53,367 bases of DNA from an uncultured Atopobiaceae bacterium (lineage in GTDB: Bacteria; Actinomycetota; Coriobacteriia; Coriobacteriales; Atopobiaceae): positions 1-53,367 of the forward strand of contig CALULC010000002.1 of assembly GCA_944321385.1 (NCBI GenBank). The letters run 5' to 3'. Of the stretch, positions 18,302 through 25,918 are shown one piece after another. The first letter of the stretch is position 1, and every line of letters begins with the position of its first letter. The notes beneath the pieces are model-generated. The model saw nothing but the letters and a program-made list of their open reading frames with translations. It was not told the DNA's origin and searched no databases. Made by a program: the position numbers and the translations under genes.

Positions 18302-18692
18302 CCGTGGCCTCGTCGCGGACCTCGTCGAGCATGGCCATGAACGCGTCGGCGGCCTCCCTCGTCGGTGCCTTGACCTCCACCGACTGGCTCGGCCGCTGGC
18401 CGCTCGTGTCGCGCACGAACTCGGCGGCGCGCACGTCCCCGCCCATCGCGTCGCGGATCATCCGCATCGCGATGGCCTCGCCCACGGTCATGTTCTTTCC
18501 CTCGGCCCCCTCCAGGGTGCCGAAGCCGGTCATGCCCCCGGGCTTGAGCGGCATGTCCAGCAGCTCTCGGAGCGTCTCGCGCATGTCGCGCTTGGCGCGG
18601 CGCGCCCTGCCGGAGGCCTTGCCGCCCCTCCTGCCCTTGGCGCGCGCCTCCTCGGTGGTCCTGACGGGCCTCAGGTTGTCGGTTCCCGCCAT
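18288..18692 (-). CDS. Terminase small subunit-like DNA-binding protein
   Basis: 134 residues from ATG 18690-18692, with GGGAGGTGG upstream. The basic N-terminus (KGRRGGKASGRARRAKRD) is followed by helical text (MRETLRELLDMPL; MTVGEAIAMRMIRDAMGGDVRAAEFV) like small terminase subunits that recognise phage DNA and load the large subunit. Coupled to the large subunit gene. The family is diverse, so position carries weight. Confidence 0.8.
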   Translation of the reverse strand: MAGTDNLRPVRTTEEARAKGRRGGKASGRARRAKRDMRETLRELLDMPLKPGGMTGFGTLEGAEGKNMTVGEAIAMRMIRDAMGGDVRAAEFVRDTSGQRPSQSVEVKAPTREAADAFMAMLDEVRDEATDGDG

Positions 18693-18710
18693 GTCCACCT
18701 CCCGGCACGG

Positions 18711-18737
18711 AAAAGGCCCCGACGTCTGCCGGGGCCT
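18711..18737 (-). terminator. Intrinsic terminator before the terminase genes
   Basis: AGGCCCC (18714-18720) with GGGGCCT (18731-18737), then UUUUCC on minus. It ends transcripts from the early genes and lies just downstream of the putative late promoter, so late transcription must pass it. Confidence 0.7.
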
Positions 18738-18764
18738 CATCGTCTCGCACTCGTGCGCAGGTTA

Positions 18765-18819
18765 GTTATATCGCGAAAACCGACTGTCAGTCCATGACAC
18801 GGTGTGACACAGACTGACA
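18765..18819 (-). promoter_or_regulatory. Candidate late promoter with activator-type repeats
   Basis: A TATAAC -10-like box (18765-18770) lies downstream (on minus) of an inverted repeat TGTCAGTC/GACTGACA (18785-18792, 18812-18819) that encloses further TGACAC/GTGTGACA units. It lies between the late-regulator gene and terS, where phages place the activated late promoter. Function inferred. Confidence 0.45.
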
Positions 18820-18898
18820 TCTATTCCGGAACTTCGCGTCACTTCCTTCGACGCTTAGACTTACCTCTTCGCTTTCGGCGCGCGCCGCCAATCGCGCG

Positions 18899-19534
18899 TC
18901 AGATGGCCGCATCACCCACGCCACCCATGCAGTTCTCCCAGCCAAGAAAGTCCACGGCGTTGAAGCCCGTCTCAACAAGGCGGTGGCACTGCCTTTCGCT
19001 GTAGCCCGTGAGCGCCGCCACCTCCGACCACGGGCGCGCGTCCACGTACCTGAAGCTGATCGCGTCCGCCACGGCCGAGCCCATGAGCGCGTCCACGCCG
19101 CCCTTGCCGCTCTCGCTCCCATAGAGCACACGGCACGCCACGTCAATGAGCGCGTAGTCGGCCTCGACGCGCTCGCGCATCCTCTCCTCGTAGTCGATGC
19201 GGGCGTCCGTCGCCGCCGTGCGGTCCGAGGCGTGCCCGGAGCGACCCTGCGCCTCGTAGCCCTGCGCCCTCACGCCCTCGCGAGCCTCCATGCGCAGCAG
19301 CGCCTCGCGCGTGCGCTCGCACTCGACCGACGCGTCGCGCGCGGCCTCGAAGAAGCTGCGGGCGCTCGGGTACGTCGAGAGGTCGACCGAGCGGCGCGAG
19401 AGGGCCCCGGAAAGGCCGCTCTCGCCCTCTCTCGCGCCCGATTCGTCCCGGTCGGCCACGGGTGCCCACTCGGCGCACGAGCGGGCCTCAGAATCGCCCT
19501 CAGGCCCTCGCTTCGCCCTCGCTTCGACCGTCAC
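18899..19534 (-). CDS. Late-gene transcription regulator, sigma-region-4-like (RinA/ArpU type)
   Basis: 211 residues starting at GTG 19532-19534 (GTGA overlap with the upstream gene). The last 80 residues contain a sigma70 region 4-like helix-turn-helix: YVDARPWSEVAALTGYSERQ, then CHRLVETGFNAVDFL. The N-terminal half is charged. Regulators of this build sit just before terminase genes and switch on late transcription in phages of Gram-positive hosts. The inverted repeats at 18785-18819 are a plausible target. Confidence 0.75.
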   Translation of the reverse strand: MTVEARAKRGPEGDSEARSCAEWAPVADRDESGAREGESGLSGALSRRSVDLSTYPSARSFFEAARDASVECERTREALLRMEAREGVRAQGYEAQGRSGHASDRTAATDARIDYEERMRERVEADYALIDVACRVLYGSESGKGGVDALMGSAVADAISFRYVDARPWSEVAALTGYSERQCHRLVETGFNAVDFLGWENCMGGVGDAAI

Positions 19535-19665
19535 GACAGCGCCCCCGCGACCGCGTCGGCCATGACCCCCAGCGCCCAGGCGAGCGCCGCCACCGCCAGA
19601 GCGATGACGACGGCGGTCAGGAGCGCGGCAACGACCTCGGCCATGAACTGCTTCCAATCTCTCAC
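19531..19665 (-). CDS. 44-residue single-span membrane peptide
   Basis: GTG start 19663-19665 overlapping the upstream TGA; VRDWKQF head, then a hydrophobic segment (about residues 9-37, Ala/Val/Leu-rich). Coupled on both sides by GTGA overlaps. Function unknown. Confidence 0.65.
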   Translation of the reverse strand: MRDWKQFMAEVVAALLTAVVIALAVAALAWALGVMADAVAGALS

Positions 19666-19874
19666 GCGACCACCTCCGCGGTCACCCGCACGAGCGAGCC
19701 GATGGCGGGCTCGTCGTCGGCCGGGCACGCCCACGAGGCCGAGCACCCGCCGCCGGAGGAGGCGCACGACACCTCCACGAGGTCGCACGCGACGTCGCCG
19801 GAGGCGTCCAGCTGGCGCTCGCACAGACCGACGGACACGACGTGGGCGAGGAAGCTCCTCATCAATCCGACCAC
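19662..19874 (-). CDS. Small cysteine-containing phage protein
   Basis: 70 residues if started at GTG 19872-19874; an internal ATG (19860-19862) is equally placed behind AGGGG. Four or five cysteines and a CASSGGG turn. Translationally coupled to the membrane peptide downstream. No family recognised. Confidence 0.55.
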   Translation of the reverse strand: MVGLMRSFLAHVVSVGLCERQLDASGDVACDLVEVSCASSGGGCSASWACPADDEPAIGSLVRVTAEVVA

Positions 19875-19903
19875 CCCTAACCTCTCTCGTGAGTCAACCT
19901 TAC

Positions 19904-19966
19904 GGCCGCGGTGCGCGTGGCGCGTGGGACGCGCCCCGCGGCCTTGGTCTCTTTTTCTTTCTTCTC
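19904..19966 (+). terminator. Strong hairpin with T-rich tail on the plus strand
   Basis: GGCCGCGG (19904-19911) pairs with CCGCGGCC (19936-19943), with an inner GGCGCG/CGCGCC stem, followed by TTGGTCTCTTTTTC. It looks like a plus-strand terminator although no plus-strand gene lies upstream; it may stop antisense transcription. Confidence 0.5.
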
Positions 19967-19997
19967 TTCTTATTGGTTAAACACCCGTTTAGCTTTG

Positions 19998-20396
19998 CTA
20001 GAGCCGTGCTTTAGCTTTGCTAGAGCCTCCCTTTCTTCCTGCGACCCTCCTCCGACCGAATGCCTCGGCGTTCTCGTCCATCCGCCTCGACCTCAGCACG
20101 CCGTCTAAGCAGGAGACGAGACCGACCTCCTCAAGGAACGAGACGAACTCGGCGGCGTCGGAGGCGCTCTCTGAGTCGATGATGGCCGCGAGGTTCTCCG
20201 CATCGTTGTCGGTCTTTAGCGGTATCCCGTGGCCCTGCTCCGACGCGAGCGCCTCGCAGAGCAGCCACAAGCGACCGTATCCGGCAACGCCGTACCTGCG
20301 AATCAGGCGCTTGCACTTCGGGTCTCCAGACGCGTCCGCGTCGTGCGGAAAGTACCTGAGCGGCTTTGCCGCGAGCTCGGAGACCTCGTCCGCCAT
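19998..20396 (-). CDS. DUF4373 (Lin1244/Lin1753-type) replication-module protein, short
   Basis: 132 residues. Residues 10-60 (LRYFPHDADASGDPKCKRLIRRYG, GRLWLLCEALASEQG) match the N-terminal domain of phage replisome-organiser proteins. Family members usually carry a longer C-terminus. Here the gene ends in a basic tail inside a tandem 22-bp duplication (unit about GGCTCTAGCAAAGCTAAA, 19990-20029), whose second copy is in another frame and supplies the stop. It may be truncated. Confidence 0.7.
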   Translation of the reverse strand: MADEVSELAAKPLRYFPHDADASGDPKCKRLIRRYGVAGYGRLWLLCEALASEQGHGIPLKTDNDAENLAAIIDSESASDAAEFVSFLEEVGLVSCLDGVLRSRRMDENAEAFGRRRVAGRKGGSSKAKARL

Positions 20397-20641
20397 CCGA
20401 TCACCTCCCTACTCATCGAGACCCCCCCCCGGTCCAGGCGCACGCGGGCGCCCCTCGCCACGCCTCGGATGACGCTCATGCTCACCCGGTCGTGGCCGCG
20501 CTTGTACGGCAGCGTGACCCTGTCGGGCCCGCGCGCGTAGCGCCTGTGGCTGCCCTTGCCCGTGGGCATGCGCTCGAAGCCGCGGGCGAGCAGCCACGCC
20601 TCGACCTCGCGGCACGTCATGCCGTCCCGAAGCCCGCTCAC
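20303..20641 (-). CDS. HicA-like protein with G9 tract; 3' end reads into next gene
   Basis: Start GTG 20639-20641 (GTGA overlap) or ATG 20618-20620. The core text MTCREVEAWLLARGFERM, then GKGSHRRYARG and RVTLPYKRG, carries the HicA family Gly-x-Ser-His catalytic signature. HicA proteins are mRNA interferases controlled by HicB, but no HicB-like gene is adjacent. A run of nine G (top strand C's at 20422-20430) falls near the domain end. As read, the frame continues 40 codons into the DUF4373 gene to 20303. With 7, 8 or 10 G it would stop just before that gene (TAG at 20409 for 7 or 10). Confidence 0.75.
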   Translation of the reverse strand: MSGLRDGMTCREVEAWLLARGFERMPTGKGSHRRYARGPDRVTLPYKRGHDRVSMSVIRGVARGARVRLDRGGVSMSREVIGWRTRSPSSRQSRSGTFRTTRTRLETRSASA

Positions 20642-20973
20642 GTCGCGTCCCTCCCGATCGCCTCGCGCACCCGGTGCGCTATCTCGTCGTAGTCCGCCGC
20701 CATCCGGAGCGCGGCCTCGCGCAGCCTGCCGGGCCTCATCCCGTCCGCCGCGACGATGCAGGCCGTCTCGGCCTCGTCCAGCTCCGCGCAGAGGGCGCCG
20801 AGCGCCCCCGTGTCGGCCGTCCGGTCCATCAGGGCGGCGAGGGCGCGGGCGGCCCCTCCCGGGGCCTGCGAGAGGCCCCTGCGGTCGCAGCCGAGGGCCG
20901 CGCACAGCACCTCGGTCGCGGTGGCGTCGGCGGGCAGGGCCCGGAGGCGCGAGGACGCGCACGGGGCGCTCAC
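20638..20973 (-). CDS. Hypothetical phage protein
   Basis: 111 residues from GTG 20971-20973, overlapping the upstream TGA. Ala/Leu/Arg-rich and probably all helical (ATEVLCAALGCDRRGL, then AETACIVAADGM and YDEIAHRVREAIG). Coupled to HicA-like downstream, but has none of the HicB beta-fold features. Unknown. Confidence 0.6.
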   Translation of the reverse strand: MSAPCASSRLRALPADATATEVLCAALGCDRRGLSQAPGGAARALAALMDRTADTGALGALCAELDEAETACIVAADGMRPGRLREAALRMAADYDEIAHRVREAIGRDAT

Positions 20974-21296
20974 TCCCCCGCCTCCGCGACGAGCAGCGGC
21001 CTGCCGTCGGCGTCCAGCAGCGGGCAGACGCCCGAAGCGGTCATAAGGTACTGGGCGCCTGTCAGGTGGTCGACCACGACGACCAGTCCCTCCGTCCCGC
21101 CACTGTGCGACGAGAAGCGCGTCTGGCCGCTCTCCAGCTGCGAGAACTCGACTGACTCGGGCCACCCGTTGAGCTCCGGGTTGACGCGCACCTTGACCGA
21201 GCACCCCGCCAGCGCGAGCGCCATCGCGACGGCCCACGCGACGAGGCACGCCCACGAGAAGGGGATGGTCCACCACGGCAGCCCACGGCGGCTCAT
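20970..21296 (-). CDS. Phage-encoded lipoprotein with DUF6440-like domain
   Basis: 108 residues from ATG 21294-21296. The signal peptide has a hydrophobic core (about 8-30) ending in lipobox L-A-G-C, so the mature protein should be lipid-anchored outside the membrane. The rest has a VDHLTGAQYLMTASGVCPLLD segment typical of DUF6440. A lysogen-expressed surface lipoprotein could affect superinfection, but the gene lies in the lytic-direction operon and no role is known. Confidence 0.75.
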   Translation of the reverse strand: MSRRGLPWWTIPFSWACLVAWAVAMALALAGCSVKVRVNPELNGWPESVEFSQLESGQTRFSSHSGGTEGLVVVVDHLTGAQYLMTASGVCPLLDADGRPLLVAEAGE

Positions 21297-21766
21297 GCGA
21301 CCACCCCGCACGCCTCGCGGATGCGGTGGGCGTACTCGACCAGCAGCGGCTTGCACCAGTCCCCATCGTCAAGCGCCCCGGCCCCGTCAATCTCTATCTC
21401 CTCCGCCAGCGCCAGCAGCGCCTCCCTGTCAACGATCGGCGGCAGCGGCTCGCCCTCGGCCGTTCCGTCTCCTTCAAGCTCGCAGACCTCGCCCAGGACT
21501 GGCCCGATGACCTCTATCCGGTGCGGCGGCGTAACCTTCTTGATGACGAGTCTGCGCGGCATGTTCCAGTCAGCGAACTCGTCCACGGCTACGAGGTGGT
21601 CCACGTCCTCCGGATGCAGGTAGTCAGTGCCGCCGAACACCGCTGGCTGCCTGTTCTCGTGGCGGATGTAGTACCCCTCGAACAGCTCGCGCCCCTCCTC
21701 GTCCACGATCCGCACGCGCGGCACGCCGGGCAGCGGCTCGATGCCGCCGCAGCTCCATTCGCTCAT
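21293..21766 (-). CDS. Hypothetical phage protein
   Basis: 157 residues, acidic. N-terminal half beta-rich (GRELFEGYYIRHENRQPAVF, then DHLVAVDEFADW); C-terminal helix EYAHRIREACGV. Overlaps the lipoprotein start by 4 bp. No family recognised. Confidence 0.65.
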   Translation of the reverse strand: MSEWSCGGIEPLPGVPRVRIVDEEGRELFEGYYIRHENRQPAVFGGTDYLHPEDVDHLVAVDEFADWNMPRRLVIKKVTPPHRIEVIGPVLGEVCELEGDGTAEGEPLPPIVDREALLALAEEIEIDGAGALDDGDWCKPLLVEYAHRIREACGVVA

Positions 21767-22059
21767 TCGTACCTTCCTCTCTTCCTATTCCGCTCCTCGC
21801 ACGCGGCCATGGCTTCGGTAAGGTCGTCCACGCCCAGAGCGGCGAGAAGATTGCAGGTCGCCATGATGACGTCGCAGCACTCGTCCACGAGGGCAACGCC
21901 TGCGGATACGATGCCATGGTGTAGCTCGTGCGCGGCCTCCCGCGCCTGCCACGCCGCGAACACCTCGGCCGCCTCCTCGAGCGGCTTGAGCGCCTGCGCC
22001 TTGCTCGCCTCGACGTGCGCGAAGGTGCGCACGGGCGGGATGGTAACGCTCAGGTTCAT
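21763..22059 (-). CDS. MazG-like NTP pyrophosphohydrolase
   Basis: 98 residues from ATG 22057-22059, with a strong AAAGGAGG site. Helical, with the EEAAEVFAAWQ and DECCDVIMATCNLLAALG motifs (E-x-x-E, then D-x-x-D) that bind magnesium in all-alpha MazG-type pyrophosphatases. Phage MazG proteins alter nucleotide or ppGpp pools in the infected cell. Confidence 0.8.
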   Translation of the reverse strand: MNLSVTIPPVRTFAHVEASKAQALKPLEEAAEVFAAWQAREAAHELHHGIVSAGVALVDECCDVIMATCNLLAALGVDDLTEAMAACEERNRKRGRYE

Positions 22060-22202
22060 CTGTCCTCCTTTACCAGCGCGTGGCGGTACTCCCCGCCGAA
22101 GCGCGACTTGTTGTTGCACGCCCACCTGTAGCCGAGCGGGGCGGTGGTGGCCCCGTTGAGGTAGCGCCATCCCTCGGGAAGGCGATCAAGCACTCGAATC
22201 AT
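22056..22202 (-). CDS. 48-residue conserved phage peptide
   Basis: ATG 22200-22202 to TGA overlapping the MazG ATG. Text GWRYLNGATTAPLGYRW, then NNKSRFGGEYRHALVKEDR, is a pattern that recurs in phages of Gram-positive bacteria. The AAAGGAGG serving MazG lies inside its 3' end. Function unknown. Confidence 0.7.
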   Translation of the reverse strand: MIRVLDRLPEGWRYLNGATTAPLGYRWACNNKSRFGGEYRHALVKEDR

Positions 22203-22522
22203 TGCTCGTCCACCACCCTAGCTCCGCAGTTGTGGCAGTAATTTGGTTCATCGTCGTAATCGTGGCGACAGTCGCATTCCGAGCAGCAGAGCTCGCAGCC
22301 GTTGTCAACCATGTGGCACGTGCGCTCCGCGCGGCGGTTCCACGCCTCAACGGCCTCGCCCTCAGAGAGCGCCATCGGGCCGCTGGCCCCGCAGTACGGG
22401 CAGCTCGCCGCGTAGAGCGGCACGGTCGCATCCTCGCACCCGGCGTCGGTCACCTCGTCCACGACGATGACGCGAGCCTCGTCATGTCCGCAGAAGGCGC
22501 ACGGCCTCAACTCCTCGCTCAC
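22199..22522 (-). CDS. Lar-like restriction alleviation protein with second zinc-ribbon
   Basis: 107 residues from GTG 22520-22522. The N-terminal half has LRPCAFCG, then SCPYCGASGP and EAVEAWNRRA: the Lar family (restriction alleviation) pattern with a zinc ribbon. The C-terminal extension has a further cysteine cluster (CELCCSECDC, then YCHNCGARVV). It may weaken host type I restriction; it shares the operon with a DNA methyltransferase. Confidence 0.8.
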   Translation of the reverse strand: MSEELRPCAFCGHDEARVIVVDEVTDAGCEDATVPLYAASCPYCGASGPMALSEGEAVEAWNRRAERTCHMVDNGCELCCSECDCRHDYDDEPNYCHNCGARVVDEQ

Positions 22523-22707
22523 TCGTCCACCACCTCCTGCTTCTCGACCCAGCAACGGGCCTCCAGCGCGCGGCACACCATCGCGCAGTCGCGGGCGGCG
22601 CGCACCGCCCCATCCCAGTCCGGCCCCGGCACGCTGAGCGCGCGCATGGCGCGGTCGAGCGCCCCGCGCGCCCACGTCACGGCCTCGCGGGCCTCGTCAG
22701 CGGTCAT
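22519..22707 (-). CDS. Small helical hypothetical protein
   Basis: 62 residues, ATG 22705-22707. Helical (ADEAREAVTWARGALDRAM), ends EKQEVVDE. Coupled at both ends by 4-bp overlaps. Unknown. Confidence 0.6.
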   Translation of the reverse strand: MTADEAREAVTWARGALDRAMRALSVPGPDWDGAVRAARDCAMVCRALEARCWVEKQEVVDE

Positions 22708-22892
22708 CGCTCGCCCCCTATCCCCACGGCCGAGAGCGCCTTTGCGGCGCAGTCCGGGCAGAGGTCGTAGCAGTCCCCGCCCCAGACCGTCACTCGCGCC
22801 CAGCCGTCCTCGTGCATGTACGACTCCGGCTCGTCGGGCGTCACGCGCCCGCAGCCGTCCCCGTCGCACCTCGTGTACTCCACGGCGCTCAT
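22704..22892 (-). CDS. Small zinc-ribbon-like protein
   Basis: 62 residues from ATG 22890-22892 (GGAAGGGG site). Cysteines in RCDGDGCGRV and YDLCPDCAAKAL suggest one zinc site. Unknown role. Confidence 0.65.
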   Translation of the reverse strand: MSAVEYTRCDGDGCGRVTPDEPESYMHEDGWARVTVWGGDCYDLCPDCAAKALSAVGIGGER

Positions 22893-23197
22893 GAGTCCCC
22901 TTCCCTCGGCTCGCCCCACGCGCAGAAGCCGTCGGGCGACACCTCTTCGCCTTCGCTGTAAGCGCCTTGAATCGGCCCTGAGCAGGTAAGCGTGACCAGC
23001 TCCGTTCCGATGATGCTTTCGGTTCTGCGCTCAAGCGCGTAAGCGCAGTCCCGGCAGCGCACGACGCGCTCGCGGCGGTAGGCTTCCTGCTCGATCGCGA
23101 AGACGCCTCCGGTCTTGTCGCTCGGAGGCAGGATGCGGTCGACCCCGTACTCGAAGATGAACTCCTTTCCAACGAGGTCACTGGAGTTATCGGCCAT
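22889..23197 (-). CDS. Hypothetical phage protein with cysteine motif
   Basis: 102 residues from ATG 23195-23197. N-terminal beta strands, then VRCRDCAYALER, TLTCSGP and DGFCAWGEPRE: the C-x2-C...C...C spacing of small phage zinc proteins. ATGA overlap with its upstream neighbour. Confidence 0.65.
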   Translation of the reverse strand: MADNSSDLVGKEFIFEYGVDRILPPSDKTGGVFAIEQEAYRRERVVRCRDCAYALERRTESIIGTELVTLTCSGPIQGAYSEGEEVSPDGFCAWGEPREGDS

Positions 23198-23385
23198 CAC
23201 TGCCCCCTCTCCGCCAGCTCGCGGGCGTGACGGACATACCAGTAGTCGCGCATCAGTCCAACGACGCGCGAAAGCTCGGGATGCGTCATGCACTCGAACC
23301 GGCACTCCTCCGGGTCGCTCCATCCGTTGAATCTCCACAGCGCCCACGCCACGATTCGCTGCCACAACTTCATGTGCGGAATCAC
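23197..23385 (-). CDS. Small hypothetical protein
   Basis: 62 residues from GTG 23383-23385, overlapping the upstream TGA. Trp-rich N-terminus (KLWQRIVAWALWRFNGW), then helical. Possibly membrane-associated. Unknown. Confidence 0.55.
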   Translation of the reverse strand: MIPHMKLWQRIVAWALWRFNGWSDPEECRFECMTHPELSRVVGLMRDYWYVRHARELAERGQ

Positions 23386-24461
23386 TTGGCATCACGCCCC
23401 GCCAGCGCCTTGGCGCGGCGCACGAGGTCGCGTATGTCCGCGCTTGCTTTCTCATCGAAGGCATCGAAGAGGTGCGCCACATTGCCCGCGTCCTCCTCCA
23501 GCCGCTCCCAGCTGTCTGGGCGCTCGTGGGTGAGCTGGTCGGGGTCAAAGGACATGAGATGGCTTGCGGGCGGAGCGAATACAACGACTGCCTGATACTC
23601 CCCGGGCTTTGGAAGCTTCTTGACCACAAGTTCAGCACCGGTCTCGACGTGGTAGACGTGCTCCCCCTCGCGCAGCGGCCTGCCGTCCGCCGCGAGGACG
23701 GGTGCGCGGTGGGTAATGCTTTCCGGATATACGTTCAAATGCCCGTTTTCCTCGTCATTGCATATGACGCGCAATCGGTCGGCGTTGACGATGCGGGTTA
23801 CCTCAAACGGTCCGCGGCCGTTGGTGGCCCACACCGTGTCCCCAACGCGTATCTCCGCCCCGTCCGCGTCGAGCACCTTGGGCGCTGGGCGCTCGCACCG
23901 TTCACCGTTCGAGCCGGTCACGACCCTTCCGTTTGTGGCCCACAGGTGAAACTCTCGCCTCAGCAGCTGAACTGAATCGACGTAGAACGTCTCGTCACCG
24001 TAAGCAAACGCGTCCCCGACGCGCACCGGCTCGCCGTCCTCGAACCTCGGCCACTCCATGCCCTCGGGCATGAGGCGGCGGTCGAGGGCTTCGAGAGCTG
24101 CGTCCATGACGTCCTTCGAGCATCCCTCGACGTATCGCAGCTCCGGGGCGAGGCGATTGCACACCACGTCGGTGAATGCCGTGAAGTCGCCAGCGTGGCG
24201 AATGAACTCCTCGATGGCGGCGCGCAGGGCGTCGACGGTCATGAGGCGAGACGACAGCTCGACCATCGCATCCAGCCCGCCGTGCTCGCGCACCCACGCG
24301 ACGGCCTCTGCGTCCTCGGCGGCGGGGTCGCGCTTGGGCTGCGTCTCGCGCTCTATCTTGTCGGCCATTGACTCCAGCTCGTCGGCCATCTCTTCCGCCC
24401 ACACGAGTCCTGACAGTCTCATTGTGCCGACCCAGTCGCGCAGACGCTCGATTCCGGTCAT
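23382..24461 (-). CDS. Hypothetical phage protein with three repeated beta modules
   Basis: 359 residues from ATG 24459-24461. Helical first half (about 1-150). The second half holds three similar units: GEPVRVGDAFAYGDETFYV, GAEIRVGDTVWATNGRGPFEV and GRPLREGEHVYHVETGAELV. Each has the form '(x)R-V/E-G-D/E-x-V/A', suggesting small SH3/OB-like modules duplicated in tandem. Overlaps the methyltransferase end by 4 bp. Not a named family to me. Confidence 0.65.
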   Translation of the reverse strand: MTGIERLRDWVGTMRLSGLVWAEEMADELESMADKIERETQPKRDPAAEDAEAVAWVREHGGLDAMVELSSRLMTVDALRAAIEEFIRHAGDFTAFTDVVCNRLAPELRYVEGCSKDVMDAALEALDRRLMPEGMEWPRFEDGEPVRVGDAFAYGDETFYVDSVQLLRREFHLWATNGRVVTGSNGERCERPAPKVLDADGAEIRVGDTVWATNGRGPFEVTRIVNADRLRVICNDEENGHLNVYPESITHRAPVLAADGRPLREGEHVYHVETGAELVVKKLPKPGEYQAVVVFAPPASHLMSFDPDQLTHERPDSWERLEEDAGNVAHLFDAFDEKASADIRDLVRRAKALAGRDAK

Positions 24462-25918
24462 GATTCCCCTCTCTCTACCATCTCTACCATCTGAATCCTC
24501 TGCCCGATCCACCGCATGACCGGTACCGCCATTGAGTTGCCGATGGCCTTGTATCGCGGCGTGTCGGGGCACTCGTCGGCTGGCTTGCCCCTATACGGCA
24601 CCTTGGTCCAGTCATCGGGGAACCCCTGTAGGCGCTCGCACTCGCGCGGGGTGAGGCGCCGAACGGCGTACCCGTCCGTGACGCCCTGCACCTGCTTGCC
24701 GCTCTGGCTCGCCGGGATGGCACCGACCACGTCCCCGTCCCCGCCCTGCAGCCTGACCTCGCCCCTCTGGTTGGCGGTGAACCCTATCGCGTCACGCATA
24801 CGATCGACCCCCCCCCTCGCCTCGTGGGCCGTGAGGGTGCCGCATACCTCGTCGCTGACCATCGCGTTCGGCATCTGGCCCGCCATGCAGAGGACCTTCA
24901 GGTCGTTTCCGCCCGACTCGTGCGCCCTGAGCGAGGGGGCGATGCCGTCGGAGCTGTAGACCCTCGACGCTTGGGCCTCGCCGCCAGTTAGGTCTAGGAC
25001 CGCCGGCACGTCCTTCGATGCTCGAAGGGTCGGGTTCGGCTCCTGTGGCCCGTAGGCCATCGGCCCGTTCGTCCCGCCGCTCGGGCGGTTGTTGGCGTTC
25101 TCGGGGATGCACAGCACGGCGGGAGGCTTCGTTGCGTCCAGTGTCGGGGACTGCTCGCCTTCGTAGCCTATGGCACCGGCTCCGGAGCCTTGGTGCCACC
25201 GGAACCCCGAGCACACCGCCGGAGGCTCGCTCGACGTCACGGTCGGGGACGTCTCGCCCACGCTCAGGGCCGTCTTTCCACCGGCGTTCCAGCGGAAGCC
25301 TGCGCACGCAGCGCCGCCTCCAGCTCGGGCGGCAAGCTCCGCCCTCTTCTCTCGGCTCGACGGAGTATCCCAAGACAGGCTCTCGGGCTCAAAAAGTACC
25401 TCACAGGGACCCTCGACGTCTCCAAGGCGTCCGACAAGGAACACACGCTCGCGTCGCTGGGCCAGGCCGAAGAACTGCGCATCGAGTACCCGCCATGCCA
25501 GACCGTACCCGAGCGCATCCAGTGCCTCGAGTAGGCATCCGAAATCCTCCCCGTTCGAGCTCGAGAGCGCTCCCGGGACGTTCTCCCAAAGAAGCCAACG
25601 AGGCATGAGTTCACGAACGCATCGAACGTACTCCCACATGAGGCCGGACGTCCCGCCGAGGCCGGTCCGGTCCCCGGCGACGGAGAAGGACTGGCAGGGG
25701 CTCCCTCCGACCACAAGGTCAACTGGTCCATTCGCCCGCCTCACCTCCCTCCAGTCGATAAGTATTATGTCCCCGAGATTCGGGACGCCAGGGAACCTCT
25801 CGCGCAGCACCTCGCACGGGAAAGGCTCGATCTCGGAGAAGCAGATCGGCTCCCATCCGAGCGTCGACCACGCCACGCTCGCGGCCTCGATGCCGGAGAA
25901 GATGCTGACATATCTCAC
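24458..25918 (-). CDS. C5-cytosine DNA methyltransferase with G9 tract
   Basis: 486 residues from GTG 25916-25918. Motif I FSGIEAA (7-13), motif IV GGSPCQSFS with catalytic Cys75, motif VI ENV (112-114), motif VIII QRRER (154-158), and a C-terminal RLTPRECERLQGFPDDW, then AIGNSMAVPV (motifs IX-X). Between VIII and IX is a long variable region (about 170-390) with repeated 'SPTL/PAVL' units, the target-recognition part. A run of nine G (top strand C's at 24808-24816) lies in the coding sequence near R-G-G-V-D; gain or loss of one G would cut off motifs IX-X. Solitary: no restriction gene nearby, so likely protective or regulatory. Confidence 0.92.
   Translation of the reverse strand: MRYVSIFSGIEAASVAWSTLGWEPICFSEIEPFPCEVLRERFPGVPNLGDIILIDWREVRRANGPVDLVVGGSPCQSFSVAGDRTGLGGTSGLMWEYVRCVRELMPRWLLWENVPGALSSSNGEDFGCLLEALDALGYGLAWRVLDAQFFGLAQRRERVFLVGRLGDVEGPCEVLFEPESLSWDTPSSREKRAELAARAGGGAACAGFRWNAGGKTALSVGETSPTVTSSEPPAVCSGFRWHQGSGAGAIGYEGEQSPTLDATKPPAVLCIPENANNRPSGGTNGPMAYGPQEPNPTLRASKDVPAVLDLTGGEAQASRVYSSDGIAPSLRAHESGGNDLKVLCMAGQMPNAMVSDEVCGTLTAHEARGGVDRMRDAIGFTANQRGEVRLQGGDGDVVGAIPASQSGKQVQGVTDGYAVRRLTPRECERLQGFPDDWTKVPYRGKPADECPDTPRYKAIGNSMAVPVMRWIGQRIQMVEMVERGES

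Noticed and set aside
20638..20973. HicB antitoxin next to the HicA-like gene
   Set aside because: The neighbour is all helical and lacks HicB beta-fold text; the HicA-like gene is left as an orphan.
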